From: Streptomyces sp. NRRL S-455
Lineage (GTDB): Bacteria > Actinomycetota > Actinomycetes > Streptomycetales > Streptomycetaceae
Direction of reading: 5' to 3'
NCBI RefSeq assembly: GCF_000717875.1
Contig: NZ_JOCT01000004.1
Coordinates: 372,001 to 436,000 of the forward strand
Length of the DNA: 64,000 nucleotides
Position numbers and translations under genes: made by a program. The stretch's first letter is position 1. Every line of letters starts with the position of its first letter. Shown in pieces: positions 25,832 to 34,111 of the stretch. The notes under the pieces are model-generated. The model was given only the letters and a program-made list of their open reading frames with translations, did not search any database and was not told the DNA's origin.

Positions 25832-26419
25832 ATGCCGGCAAACCGTTCGCTCACCAAGTGGGCCGACTGGCTCACGGAGCGCACCCCGGGGGCTCGTTTC
25901 GAGATCATCGACGGCCTGCTGCTGGTGACACCGATCCCCGACCGCCGGCATGCCGGAGTCCTCACGGACGTCACCCTGGCGTGTCTGAACGCCGGAATCG
26001 ACGGCGACGAGACCACCGTCCTCCAGAAGGTCGCCGTCCGGCTCCCCACAGGCCCGGAGGATTACGCCATCCCGGACCTCTCAGTCGTCGACGCGGACAT
26101 CTCCTCTCGTATGGTCGAGGACAACTGCTACGAGCCCTCCTGCTTCCGCATGGTCATGGAGGTCACCGCGGAAAATCCCCACCTGGATCTCCACGTCAAG
26201 GTGCCCGCGTACGCGGCGGCGGGAATTCCGGCGTACGTCATCGTCGACAGGACGCACCAACGACTCCACGTCCTCACTGACCCGGCCCGGGACGGCTACG
26301 CGACCCACCAGGTCCACGTCCCCGGCGAGCTCGTCACGCTCCCCGACTCCATCGGCGCGAAGGTGACCCTTGACGTGGCCGAGATCCTCAAGGCCGGCCG
26401 GCCGAAAACGGCCGACTGA
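25832..26419 (+). CDS. Uma2 family (DUF820) putative endonuclease
   Basis: The 195-residue protein shows the PD-(D/E)XK-like Uma2 pattern: FEIIDGLLLVTP, DYAIPDLSVVD, then FRMVMEVTAENP and VPAYAAAGIPAYVIVD. These proteins are very numerous in actinobacteria and cyanobacteria; a nuclease fold is established for the family but their role is unclear. The ATG at 25832 has a GGAGG 6-7 bases upstream and is preferred over in-frame starts at 25733 and 25799. It stands alone downstream of sdh. Confidence 0.85.
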   Translation: MPANRSLTKWADWLTERTPGARFEIIDGLLLVTPIPDRRHAGVLTDVTLACLNAGIDGDETTVLQKVAVRLPTGPEDYAIPDLSVVDADISSRMVEDNCYEPSCFRMVMEVTAENPHLDLHVKVPAYAAAGIPAYVIVDRTHQRLHVLTDPARDGYATHQVHVPGELVTLPDSIGAKVTLDVAEILKAGRPKTAD

Positions 26420-26451
26420 TCCGCGACGCTCAGAACCGGCCGGCTCCGGCC

Positions 26452-26889
26452 CTATCCCGCTCCGGTCGCGCTGCTCAACAGGGCGGCGAGACGGACAGCG
26501 GTCTTCTCCCCGGCTCGCTGCCTGATCAGACCCTCTTTGGCGGCTGCACGAAGCCGGACCTCCGAGCTGGCCTCATCGACCTTCAGCACTCGCGCGGTCA
26601 CCACTACGGGATTCACACCGCCCGCACCGCCGCCGGTCACGACGCGGATCGTCTCCTCGTCCTCCCCGGAGCCGATCGGCACCGGCCCGACCGCGTGGCC
26701 CGCCCTCCCGAGCACGCTGGTGACGCGCCGCGCCACCTCGTCGAACGGCAAGGGGACGAGCAGGTCGATCTCATGGACGTTCTTCCTCATCAGCCCGGCC
26801 ACCAGGCGGACCAGGTAACCGCTCCCCCCGCTCGACGAGCCAAGAGCGGCAAGCTCCTCGGCCAAAATCCGATCTTCGCTCTGATCCAC
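26452..26889 (-). CDS. conserved hypothetical protein (145 aa)
   Basis: A soluble acidic N-terminus (MDQSEDRILAEELAALG), a central VNPVVVTARVLKVDEASSEV segment and a C-terminal helix. It reads like a small alpha/beta protein without signal peptide or membrane helix. I do not recognise the family. GTG 26889 is 16 bp from the first operator of the divergent TetR-linked operon, so its promoter may be influenced by the same regulator. Confidence 0.65.
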   Translation of the reverse strand: MDQSEDRILAEELAALGSSSGGSGYLVRLVAGLMRKNVHEIDLLVPLPFDEVARRVTSVLGRAGHAVGPVPIGSGEDEETIRVVTGGGAGGVNPVVVTARVLKVDEASSEVRLRAAAKEGLIRQRAGEKTAVRLAALLSSATGAG

Positions 26890-26905
26890 AGATCCTTCTT
26901 AGGTG

Positions 26906-26964
26906 TTGAACACGTTCAAAAACAGGTCTAGAGTCATCCGCGACAGCGTTTTGAACGTGTTCAA
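26906..26964 (+). promoter_or_regulatory. sigma70-type promoter with two copies of one 14-bp operator
   Basis: TTGAACACGTTCAA at 26906-26919 and its exact reverse complement at 26951-26964 are each built of 6-bp inverted arms around two bases. The first six bases (TTGAAC) also make a good -35 box, followed after 17 bp by TAGAGT (26929-26934) as -10. One operator therefore covers the -35 and the second lies just downstream of the expected transcript start. The arrangement fits tight repression, most simply by the TetR protein encoded at 27925-28668. Confidence 0.75.
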
Positions 26965-26977
26965 GAAGGGTGGGGCA

Positions 26978-27385
26978 ATGGACCGCACGGTCGTCGCCTA
27001 CGTCATCTACCTGCTGGTCAGCATCGGGCTGACCATCTGGGTGGCCCGCACACTGAGCCGTAACGGGAGGGTGTTCCTCGCCGACGTGCTGCACGGCAAC
27101 GAGAAGCTCGCCGATGCCGTCAACCACCTCCTCGTGGTCGGCTTCTACCTCGTCAACCTCGGGTTCGTCGCGCTGTACCTGAGCGGCGACGAGACCATCA
27201 CGGACGTCCGTGGCGTCTTCGAGGCGCTGTCGACGAAGCTCGGCGTCGTGCTGCTGGTGCTGGGCGTGATGCACCTGGGCAACGTCTACGTGCTCAACCG
27301 GATCCGGCGGCGGGGCGCGATGGAGCGGGAGCAGATGCCGCCGGTGCCGCCGCAGGGCTGGGTGGCCCCGCAGGCCCAGGCCTGA
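26978..27385 (+). CDS. small integral membrane protein of a TetR-controlled operon
   Basis: The 135-residue protein has three hydrophobic segments (about 4-24, 43-65, 88-108) and a short Pro-rich cytoplasmic tail ending PQAQA. No catalytic motif is recognised. The start at 26978 has AAGAAGGG 8 bases upstream; an in-frame start at 26903 would lie in the promoter and is rejected. It is first in a unit with a thioredoxin-fold DCC protein and probably the TetR gene. A membrane redox or stress role is only a guess. Confidence 0.78.
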   Translation: MDRTVVAYVIYLLVSIGLTIWVARTLSRNGRVFLADVLHGNEKLADAVNHLLVVGFYLVNLGFVALYLSGDETITDVRGVFEALSTKLGVVLLVLGVMHLGNVYVLNRIRRRGAMEREQMPPVPPQGWVAPQAQA

Positions 27386-27397
27386 GTGGAGAGCGGC

Positions 27398-27892
27398 ATG
27401 GACGCCACCGCACCGGTCCGCCGGCTCACCGTCCTCTACGACGCCGAGTGCTCCCTGTGCGCGTTCCTGCGCGACTGGCTCCAGCGGCAGCCCCAGCTGG
27501 TGCCGCTGGAGCCGGTTCCGGCCGGCTCCGAGGAGGCCCGGCGGCGGTTCCCCGGCCTCGACCACGGCGCCACCCTCGAGGAGATCACCGTGGTCGCCGA
27601 CGCCGGGCAGGTCTACCGGGGGCCCGCCGCCTGGGTCGTCACCCTGTGGGCGCTGCGCGAGCACCGGCCGCTCGCCCACCGGCTCAGCACCCCGTCCGGG
27701 GCCTGGCTCGCGAGAGGCGCGGTGCTCGCCGCCGCCAAGTGGCGCGGCGCGCAGCAGAACAAGGACCGACGGGCCGCAACACAGTGGGGCGGCCGGGGGT
27801 ACCGGCGGGCGGACGGGTGGACGTACGACCCGGACGGCGGCTGGACGCACACCGCGCCTGGCTGCGCCGACGGCACCTGCGCCCCCCGGTAG
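27398..27892 (+). CDS. DCC-family (DUF393) thiol-disulfide oxidoreductase-like protein
   Basis: The 164-residue protein opens with the DCC signature: VLYDAECSLC gives Asp and a CxxC at about residues 18-21, followed by LRDWLQRQ and the VYRGPAAW segment typical of the family. The redox-active Cys pair suggests a thioredoxin-like fold. The C-terminal 35 residues are Gly/Tyr/Trp-rich with two further Cys and are unusual for the family. The ATG at 27398 has GGAG upstream. It lies 12 bp after the membrane protein gene and is surely co-transcribed. Confidence 0.82.
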   Translation: MDATAPVRRLTVLYDAECSLCAFLRDWLQRQPQLVPLEPVPAGSEEARRRFPGLDHGATLEEITVVADAGQVYRGPAAWVVTLWALREHRPLAHRLSTPSGAWLARGAVLAAAKWRGAQQNKDRRAATQWGGRGYRRADGWTYDPDGGWTHTAPGCADGTCAPR

Positions 27893-27924
27893 CGGCACCG
27901 GTACCGGCGATAGGCTCTCTTCCC

Positions 27925-28668
27925 GTGTCCGCGAAGAACGACGGCCCCGGTGACGGCGCCGCCCCCAGCAAGTCCGAGCAGACCCGCGCCCTGATCCTGG
28001 AGACGGCCATGCGGCTGTTCCAGGAACGCGGCTACGACAAGACGACGATGCGGGCCATCGCCCAGGAGGCCGGGGTCTCCGTCGGCAACGCGTACTACTA
28101 CTTCGCGGGCAAGGAGCACCTGATCCAGGGCTTCTACGACCGGATCGCCACCGAGCACCAGGTGGCGGTGCGGGAGGTCCTGGCGCGGGAGACCGACCTG
28201 GAGGCGCGGCTCGCGGGTGTGCTGCGGGTCTGGCTGGACATCGCCAGGCCGTACCACGAGTTCGCGGTGCAGTTCTTCAAGAACGCCGCCGACCCGGACA
28301 GCCCGCTCAGCCCCTTCTCGCCCGAGTCGGAGCACGCGCGCGCGGAGGCGATCAGCATCCACCGGGAGGTGCTGGCCGGGGCGACGAAGACGAAGGTTCC
28401 GGAGGAACTGCGGGACATCCTGCCCGAGTTGATGTGGCTGTCGCAGATGGGACTCGTCCTGTACTGGGTCTTCGACCGGACCGAGGGCCGGGAGCGCAGT
28501 TACCGGCTCGCCGAGCGCGGGGCCCGGCTCACCGCGCGGGGCGTCGCCCTGGCCCGCTTCCGGGTACTGCGGCCGCTCGTGCGGGAGGTGCACGAGCTGT
28601 TCACGGACTTCCTGCCGGGCATGACGAACGCGGTCCCGGATCCGGCCGCGCGCGGCACCGGCTCCTAG
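27925..28668 (+). CDS. TetR family transcriptional regulator
   Basis: The 247-residue protein has an N-terminal helix-turn-helix domain (SEQTRALILETAMRLFQERG ... VSVGNAYYYFAGKEHL) and a large ligand-binding domain rich in aromatic residues (KNAADPDSPLSPFSPES). It probably represses the operon starting at 26978 through the paired TTGAAC/GTTCAA sites. GTG 27925 is used. No ribosome site precedes it, but TAGGCT ends 8 bases upstream, so a leaderless transcript from an internal promoter is possible in addition to read-through. The ligand is unknown. Confidence 0.88.
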   Translation: MSAKNDGPGDGAAPSKSEQTRALILETAMRLFQERGYDKTTMRAIAQEAGVSVGNAYYYFAGKEHLIQGFYDRIATEHQVAVREVLARETDLEARLAGVLRVWLDIARPYHEFAVQFFKNAADPDSPLSPFSPESEHARAEAISIHREVLAGATKTKVPEELRDILPELMWLSQMGLVLYWVFDRTEGRERSYRLAERGARLTARGVALARFRVLRPLVREVHELFTDFLPGMTNAVPDPAARGTGS

Positions 28669-28687
28669 ACCGCAGCGTTCTCGCAGG

Positions 28688-30205
28688 TCAGGCCTGCTTC
28701 GACGCCAGCTCGATCAGCGTGATGTCCGACGGTGCGCCCACCCGGGTGGGCGGGCCCCAGGCGCCCGCGCCGCGGGAGACGTAGAGCTGGGTGTCCCCGT
28801 AGCGCTCCAGGCCCGCGAGCGTGGGGTTGGCGCCGGCCGCGATGAGGTTGCCGGGCCAGAGCTGGCCGCCGTGGGTGTGGCCGGAGAGCTGGAGGTCGAC
28901 GTTGTGCTCGACGGCCTCGTGGATCTGGACGGGCTGGTGCGCGAGCAGGACGCAGGCGCGTGCGGTGTCCCGGTCGCCGAGTGCCCGGGCGAAGTCGGGC
29001 CCCTGGCCTTCCTCCTCGCCCGCCACGTCGTTGACTCCGGCCAGGTCGAAGTACGGCATCTCCCTGCGGGCGTTCTCCAGCGGGTTGAGGCCCAGACGCC
29101 GGACCTCCTCGACCCACTGCTCGGCGCCGGAGAAGTACTCGTGGTTCCCGGTGACGAAGTAGGAGCCGTGACGGGCCCTCAGCTGGGCCAGGGGCGCCGC
29201 GGCGGGGCCCAGGTCCTTCACGCTGCCGTCGACCAGGTCGCCGACGACCGCGATCAGGTCGGGCTGGGTCCCGTTGATCGTGTCGACGACCTTCTGGGCG
29301 AAGCCGCGGCCGAGGACCGGGCCGAGGTGCACATCGCTGACCACGGCGATGCGGTACCCGTGCGCGGCGCGCGGCAGCTTGGCCAGCGGCACGGTGACGC
29401 GCTTGACCCTGGGCCCCCTCAGCACGCCGTAGGTGCCGTACCCGACGGTCCCGACAGCGGCGGCCGCGGCCGCGCCGGCGACGACGCGGGACACGAAGAG
29501 ACGCCGGGACGGGCCGGATGCGGTCGCGTTGTTCGTGGTGCTTGTGGCGTTTGTGGGGCTAGTGGTGGTGAGCGACTGCGCGGCACCCCCGGGGGCGTCG
29601 GGCGTGAGGCCCGCCTGCGGGTCGGGGGCGGCAGTACCGGCAGCCGTCGCGGAAGCGGTCGCTCCGCCGCCTTGGGCGGCCTGTGCGGCGGCGGCCGTCA
29701 CGGGAGCGGCCACTGCGCCGGGCGCGCCGGTGTGTTCCGCCTGCGGCGCGGGCAGAGCCGGTCCGCCGGGTGCGTCGGGAGTGCGGGAGCCGGGCCCGGC
29801 GTCGGCCGCTGCCCCGGATTCCGCCGGTGCGCCGGGCGTCGCCGCCGGCCCTGGTCCCGGCTCAGCCACGCCCGTCGCCCTCGCCCGCCGTTCCAGGAAC
29901 CACCGCAGCAACGGCCGTACGAACTCCCCCGCCACCACTCCCAGCAGCAGGTAGATCGACAGGGCCAGCCACAGGAAGCCCGGCCAGGCCAGGGTCTGCT
30001 GGAGCCAGAAGGGGGCGCCGGTGCGTTCGGCGACCAGGGCCGTGATCGCGAGGGCCCAGCCGCCGGCGATGAGGACGGCGCCCGCGCGGCGGGCGAGCCC
30101 GGGGCCGCGGGTCGTGTCGCGGAACAGGCGGCGCCACACGTACCAGTTGGCCGTCACGAGGACGGCCAGGACCAGCGCTGCGACGAGCACGAAGGCGATA
30201 ACCAC
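28688..30205 (-). CDS. membrane-anchored metallophosphoesterase
   Basis: The 505-residue protein begins with four hydrophobic segments (to about residue 100), followed by a 120-residue Ala/Pro/Gly/Thr linker (112-232), a fifth membrane segment (238-260) and a calcineurin-like phosphoesterase domain. All metal motifs are present: DVH (291-293), GDLVDG, GNHEY, AHQP and GHTHGGQ. It is similar to YkuE/YaeI-type enzymes acting on membrane or wall phospho-compounds; substrate unknown. The low-complexity linker is the unusual part. It lies convergent to the TetR gene with 19 bp between stops. Confidence 0.88.
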   Translation of the reverse strand: MVIAFVLVAALVLAVLVTANWYVWRRLFRDTTRGPGLARRAGAVLIAGGWALAITALVAERTGAPFWLQQTLAWPGFLWLALSIYLLLGVVAGEFVRPLLRWFLERRARATGVAEPGPGPAATPGAPAESGAAADAGPGSRTPDAPGGPALPAPQAEHTGAPGAVAAPVTAAAAQAAQGGGATASATAAGTAAPDPQAGLTPDAPGGAAQSLTTTSPTNATSTTNNATASGPSRRLFVSRVVAGAAAAAAVGTVGYGTYGVLRGPRVKRVTVPLAKLPRAAHGYRIAVVSDVHLGPVLGRGFAQKVVDTINGTQPDLIAVVGDLVDGSVKDLGPAAAPLAQLRARHGSYFVTGNHEYFSGAEQWVEEVRRLGLNPLENARREMPYFDLAGVNDVAGEEEGQGPDFARALGDRDTARACVLLAHQPVQIHEAVEHNVDLQLSGHTHGGQLWPGNLIAAGANPTLAGLERYGDTQLYVSRGAGAWGPPTRVGAPSDITLIELASKQA

Positions 30206-30229
30206 GGTGTGGTGTCTCCCGATTGCCGT

Positions 30230-30469
30230 TTATGACGTCCGGCGCAGTGCGCGCAGACCACGCAACCCGATGGCCCCGATGGCCGTCCCCAATACGAAGG
30301 AGACGACTGCGAGCAGCAGGTGCACCCAGAAGTACGCCGTGGGATGACCATCGTCGAAGGCGAGCCCGCTGCCGTCCTTGACGAGATTCTTGACGAAAGT
30401 GATCCAGATGACCCAGCTCCACACCCCGAAGGCGAGCAGGAACCAGGAGACGGGGCGGCTGAGCTTCAT
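30230..30469 (-). CDS. SCO4848 family small membrane protein
   Basis: The 79-residue protein has two membrane helices (about 8-28 and 48-72) and a basic C-terminus, matching the conserved actinobacterial family named after SCO4848. PVSWFLLAFGVWSWVIWITF is the recognisable core. Function is not known. It lies 24 bp upstream of the metallophosphoesterase gene in the same direction and is likely co-transcribed. ATG 30469 is divergent from the carboxypeptidase gene. Confidence 0.85.
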   Translation of the reverse strand: MKLSRPVSWFLLAFGVWSWVIWITFVKNLVKDGSGLAFDDGHPTAYFWVHLLLAVVSFVLGTAIGAIGLRGLRALRRTS

Positions 30470-30560
30470 GAGTCCAGTATCGCCAGAGCGTGTCCGGTTC
30501 CGTTCGCGGGGTGGGGGCGGAGGCGGGACTTACCCCCGGACGGCATGTACGTTTCCGACC

Positions 30561-31862
30561 GTGCCCGCTCCCAAGAAGACCGCCAGGCGATCCCTGCTGG
30601 TCACCTCCGCCGTCCTGTCGTCCCTGGCCCTGGCCGTACCCGCCGCCGTCGCCGCCCCGAAGCCCTCGGGCAGTCCGTCGTCGAGCCCGTCGGCCACTCC
30701 CCCGGCGTCGATGTCGACGGTGGGCGGGGCCCGGCTCGGGCGGCCGGGGACGCAGGTGAACCTGGCGAGCGGCGTGCCGGTGCTGCCGAAGGACGTCAGC
30801 GCCCGCTCCTGGGTCGTGGCCGACGCCGAGACCGGTGACGTGCTGGCCGCGCACAACGCGCACTGGCGACTCGCCCCGGCGAGCACGCTGAAGATGCTGT
30901 TCGCGGACACGCTGCTGCCGAAGTTCCCGAGGACGGCCAAGCACAAGGTCGTCCCCTCCGACCTGGCCGGCATCGGCCCGGGCTCCAGCATGGTCGGGAT
31001 AAAGGAGGAGGAGACCTACACCGTCCACGACCTGTGGCTCGGGGTCTTCCTGCGCTCGGGCAACGACGCCGTGCGCGTGCTGTCCGCGATGAACAACGGC
31101 GTGGAGAACACCGTCAGGGAGATGAACGAGCACGCCGAGGAGCTCCAGGCCCTCGACACGCACGTCGTCAGCCCCGACGGCTACGACGCCGAGGGACAGG
31201 TGTCGTCGGCCTACGACCTGACGCTGATCGCCCGGTCGGGGCTGCAGAAGAAGGACTTCCGGGAGTACTGCTCGACGGTCAGCGCGAAGTTCCCCGGCGA
31301 GACGAAGAAGGACAAGAAGGGAAAGACGGTCCGCAAGCCCTTCGAGATCCAGAACACCAACCGGCTGCTGAGCGGCGATGTGGGCCTGCCCGCCTACCAG
31401 GGCATCGCCGGTGTCAAGAACGGCAACACCACCAACGCGGGTTCCACCTTCACCGGCGTCGCCGAGCGGAACGGCAAGGTGCTGCTGGTCACGGTGATGA
31501 ACCCGGAGAAGAGCGAGTACAACGGGGTCTACAAGGAGACCGCCCGGCTGCTCGACTGGGGCTTCAAGGCGGCCGGGAAGGTGCAGCCGGTGGGCGAGCT
31601 GGTGCCGCCGAAGAGCGCACAGGCCGGTGAGCGGCCCGGTGCGAATCCCTCCGGCGAGGCCGGTGGCTCCGGCGACGGCGGGAGCGGCACGGCGGCCGGT
31701 GCGAAGCCGGTGGCCGGCGCCCCGGGCGCGGACGGCGCCGGCGGCATGGGGACGGCGCTCGGCATCGCCGGTGGGGTGCTGGTGCTGCTCGCGGGCGCAG
31801 CGTTCCTGGTCAACCGCCGCTGGCCGCTGCCGGATCTGGTGCGTCGCCGGAGTCGTCCGTGA
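30561..31862 (+). CDS. D-alanyl-D-alanine carboxypeptidase (S11 family)
   Basis: The 433-residue protein has a Sec signal (about 1-32), a Ser/Pro spacer, and a penicillin-binding catalytic domain with SxxK (Ser108-Lys111 in ASTLK) and SGN (166-168). In place of the usual KTG it has KNG (286-288). A Gly/Ala-rich stretch and a C-terminal membrane helix (about 395-415) anchor it outside the membrane. It trims D-Ala from peptidoglycan stem peptides. GTG 30561 has no ribosome site but a TACGTT 7 bases upstream, so it may be leaderless. Its last 53 bp overlap the convergent YihY gene. Confidence 0.88.
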   Translation: MPAPKKTARRSLLVTSAVLSSLALAVPAAVAAPKPSGSPSSSPSATPPASMSTVGGARLGRPGTQVNLASGVPVLPKDVSARSWVVADAETGDVLAAHNAHWRLAPASTLKMLFADTLLPKFPRTAKHKVVPSDLAGIGPGSSMVGIKEEETYTVHDLWLGVFLRSGNDAVRVLSAMNNGVENTVREMNEHAEELQALDTHVVSPDGYDAEGQVSSAYDLTLIARSGLQKKDFREYCSTVSAKFPGETKKDKKGKTVRKPFEIQNTNRLLSGDVGLPAYQGIAGVKNGNTTNAGSTFTGVAERNGKVLLVTVMNPEKSEYNGVYKETARLLDWGFKAAGKVQPVGELVPPKSAQAGERPGANPSGEAGGSGDGGSGTAAGAKPVAGAPGADGAGGMGTALGIAGGVLVLLAGAAFLVNRRWPLPDLVRRRSRP

Positions 31863-32727
31863 TCTCCGGGACTTCGTCCTGCTTGCTCCGCGTCGCCGTC
31901 CAGGAGGCGCAGAACAGCACCAGTTTCGAGGTGAAGTTGATCCACAGCAGCAGGGCGACGGGCACGCCGAAGGCGCCGTACATGCTCTTCGCGGCCACGC
32001 CCTGGAGATAGCCGCTGAGCAGCAGCTTCAGCAGTTCGAAGCCGATCGCGCCGGTCAACGCGGCCACGACCAGGCGGTGGCGCGTCGGCTCGACGCCGGG
32101 GAGCAGTGTGAGGACGTAGAGCAGGAGCAGGAAGTTCGCGAGCACGGCTATCAGGAACGCGGCGATGTGCAGCAGGAGCCCGCTCCAGCCGCCCTCGTCG
32201 ATGCCCAACTGCCGTGTGATCCAGCCGATCATCGCGGAGGCGACGGCGGAGGCGGCGATGGTGACGAGGAGGGCGCCGCCGAGGCCGAGCAGGACGCCCG
32301 CGTCCTTGCCGTAGCGCAGGGCGGGGTTCTCCTCCTCGTCGGGCAGCTCCCACACCGCCCGCAGACACTCGCGCATCGAGCCGGCCCAGCTCACACCGGT
32401 GAAGAACAGCAGCGCGCCGGCGATGAGGCCGATCGTGCCGGCGTTGTCCACCAGATTGGCGATGTCCAGCTGGTCGGAGATGCCGGGCACCTGCTCGGCG
32501 AGCTTGTCCTGGAGCTGGTGCTGCTGCTCCGTGCTGAGTGTGGCGGCGGCGATGGTGGCGGACACCGTCAGCAGGGGGAACAGCGCGACGAAGCTCGTGA
32601 AGGTCATCGCGGCGGCCAGCCGCGTCCACTTCACGCGGTCCAGCCGCTCGTACGACCGCCAGGCGTGGGTGATCATCAACCGCCCCGCCCACGGCCCGAC
32701 GATGGGGAGCTTTTTCAGCCAGTCCAT
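31810..32727 (-). CDS. YihY/virulence factor BrkB family membrane protein
   Basis: The 305-residue protein has six membrane helices and YihY signatures (AAAMTFTSFVALFPLLTV, GVSWAGSMRECLRAVW, MYGAFGVPVALLLWINFTSK). The family is widespread with no settled function. The ATG at 32727 is preferred. It overlaps the end of the GtrA gene by 13 bp and is thus the last gene of the leftward decaprenyl-arabinose unit. Its tail (about 17 codons) runs antisense into the end of dacC-like gene 30561-31862. Confidence 0.85.
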   Translation of the reverse strand: MDWLKKLPIVGPWAGRLMITHAWRSYERLDRVKWTRLAAAMTFTSFVALFPLLTVSATIAAATLSTEQQHQLQDKLAEQVPGISDQLDIANLVDNAGTIGLIAGALLFFTGVSWAGSMRECLRAVWELPDEEENPALRYGKDAGVLLGLGGALLVTIAASAVASAMIGWITRQLGIDEGGWSGLLLHIAAFLIAVLANFLLLLYVLTLLPGVEPTRHRLVVAALTGAIGFELLKLLLSGYLQGVAAKSMYGAFGVPVALLLWINFTSKLVLFCASWTATRSKQDEVPEITDDSGDAPDPAAASGG

Positions 32728-33170
32728 GATCCGACTCTGCCCTCCGCCCGGAACACCCATGTACGGGTACCCCAGAACCGCAGGACTGTGGCCAGCGCCA
32801 TGCCGACGACCGCGCCGGAGACGGTGTCGGCGCGCTGCGAGGTGAGCCCGAGGCCGTAGTGGCTGACGGCCAGGCACAGCAGCTGGACGGCGGCACCGGC
32901 GAGGTTCACCGCGAAGAACACGGCGTACGGACGCAGGCCCTTGGCCCGGGTGTTCCGGTAGGTGCCGAGGGCGTTGCCCGCGTAGGCGACCGAGCAGGCG
33001 GCCAGGAAGGACAGGGCCTTGGCGGTGAGCGGGTCGAGTCGGGCGGGGCCGCGCAGGCAGGTGAACAGGGCCAGGTCGACGGCGTAGGCGAGGAGACCGA
33101 CGGCGGCGAAGCCGGCCAGTTCGCGGCGCCCTGGGAGAGCCGATCGGTTCTCCCACGCGCGCCTGGTCAC
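32715..33170 (-). CDS. GtrA family membrane protein
   Basis: The 151-residue protein has four membrane helices and GtrA signatures (FAAVGLLAYAVDLALF, FLAACSVAYAGNALGTYRNT, RFWGTRTWVF). GtrA proteins flip or recruit polyprenyl-linked sugars; in mycobacteria Rv3789 of this family acts with decaprenyl-phosphoryl-arabinose. The GTG start overlaps the stop of the UbiA-type gene as GTGA, showing coupling. The neighbourhood makes a role in handling polyprenyl-arabinose the best inference. Confidence 0.88.
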   Translation of the reverse strand: MTRRAWENRSALPGRRELAGFAAVGLLAYAVDLALFTCLRGPARLDPLTAKALSFLAACSVAYAGNALGTYRNTRAKGLRPYAVFFAVNLAGAAVQLLCLAVSHYGLGLTSQRADTVSGAVVGMALATVLRFWGTRTWVFRAEGRVGSWTG

Positions 33171-34111
33171 CAATTGGCCACCGCCAGGCCGTACATGGCC
33201 ATCCACGCCAGGCCGATGAGGGCGAGTGCCCGGTCGCGCAGCACGACGTCCTCGGGTTCGCCGGCGGTGCCGCGGTCGGCGAAGACCGCGTACCTCAGGA
33301 CGGCGAGGATGAAGGCGACCATGGACAGCTGCCGCCAGGGCAGCACGCTGGTGTGCGGGACGCCGCCCTCCTCCAGGGCCCACAGGCAGTAGCCGAGGAC
33401 GGCGACGCCGGCCGCGAGCTGCCAGACGAAGCGGAGGTAGCCGGTGGTGTACTCGGTCAGCAACGCGCGGGTGGCGCCCGCCTCCCCGCCCATCTGCACG
33501 GCCTCCGAGTAGCGCTTGGCCGAGACCATGAACAGCGCGCCGAAGCCGGTCGTGATCAGGAACCAGCGCGAGAGCGGGATGCCGAGGGCGAGCCCGCCGA
33601 CCATGGCTCGCATCAGGAATCCGGTCGTGACGACGGCGAGGTCGACGACGAGGACGTGCTTGAGGCTGACGCAGTAGGCCAGTTGCATCCCGACGTACGC
33701 CGTCAGCAGCGCGGCGACGACCGGGGAGCACAGCCAGGCCGCGGCGGCGGGCGCGAGGACTGCGAGGCAGCAGCCGACGGCGTAGGCGAGGGGCACGGGG
33801 ACCTGCCCGGCGGCGACGGGACGGTGCCGCTTGGTGGGGTGGGCGCGGTCGGCGTCGGCGTCGCGGGCGTCGTTGACGAGGTAGACGGCGGCGGCGCAGG
33901 CGGTGAAGAGGAGGAACACGAGGCCGAGTTGGGCGAGGGCGTGCCGCGAGAACAGCTCGCCGGCGGCGGCCGGGGCGGCGACCACGAGGACGTTCTTGAT
34001 CCACTGTCTGGGGCGGGCGGTCCTGAGGAGACCGGCCAGGAGACCGCCCCTGCGGGGTGGCGCGGGCCGCTCCTCGGGGGTGCGCTGCCGCAGGACGGCC
34101 GTCTCAGTCAT
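33167..34111 (-). CDS. decaprenyl-phosphate phosphoribosyltransferase (UbiA family)
   Basis: The 314-residue protein has about nine membrane helices and the UbiA motif in the form found in the Rv3806c group: RPRQWIKNVLV near residue 34, NDARDADADRAHPTKRHRP around 80-98, and a second acidic motif. It transfers phosphoribose from PRPP to decaprenyl phosphate, the committed step to decaprenyl-phosphoryl-arabinose. Its start overlaps the end of the PAP2 gene by 8 bp, and GtrA overlaps its stop. The Rv3806c-Rv3807c adjacency of mycobacteria is reproduced. Confidence 0.9.
   Translation of the reverse strand: MTETAVLRQRTPEERPAPPRRGGLLAGLLRTARPRQWIKNVLVVAAPAAAGELFSRHALAQLGLVFLLFTACAAAVYLVNDARDADADRAHPTKRHRPVAAGQVPVPLAYAVGCCLAVLAPAAAAWLCSPVVAALLTAYVGMQLAYCVSLKHVLVVDLAVVTTGFLMRAMVGGLALGIPLSRWFLITTGFGALFMVSAKRYSEAVQMGGEAGATRALLTEYTTGYLRFVWQLAAGVAVLGYCLWALEEGGVPHTSVLPWRQLSMVAFILAVLRYAVFADRGTAGEPEDVVLRDRALALIGLAWMAMYGLAVANW

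Noticed and set aside
26903..26977. N-terminal extension of the small membrane protein from an upstream in-frame start
   Set aside because: It would translate the promoter and both operators, has no ribosome site, and the downstream ATG has a good one.
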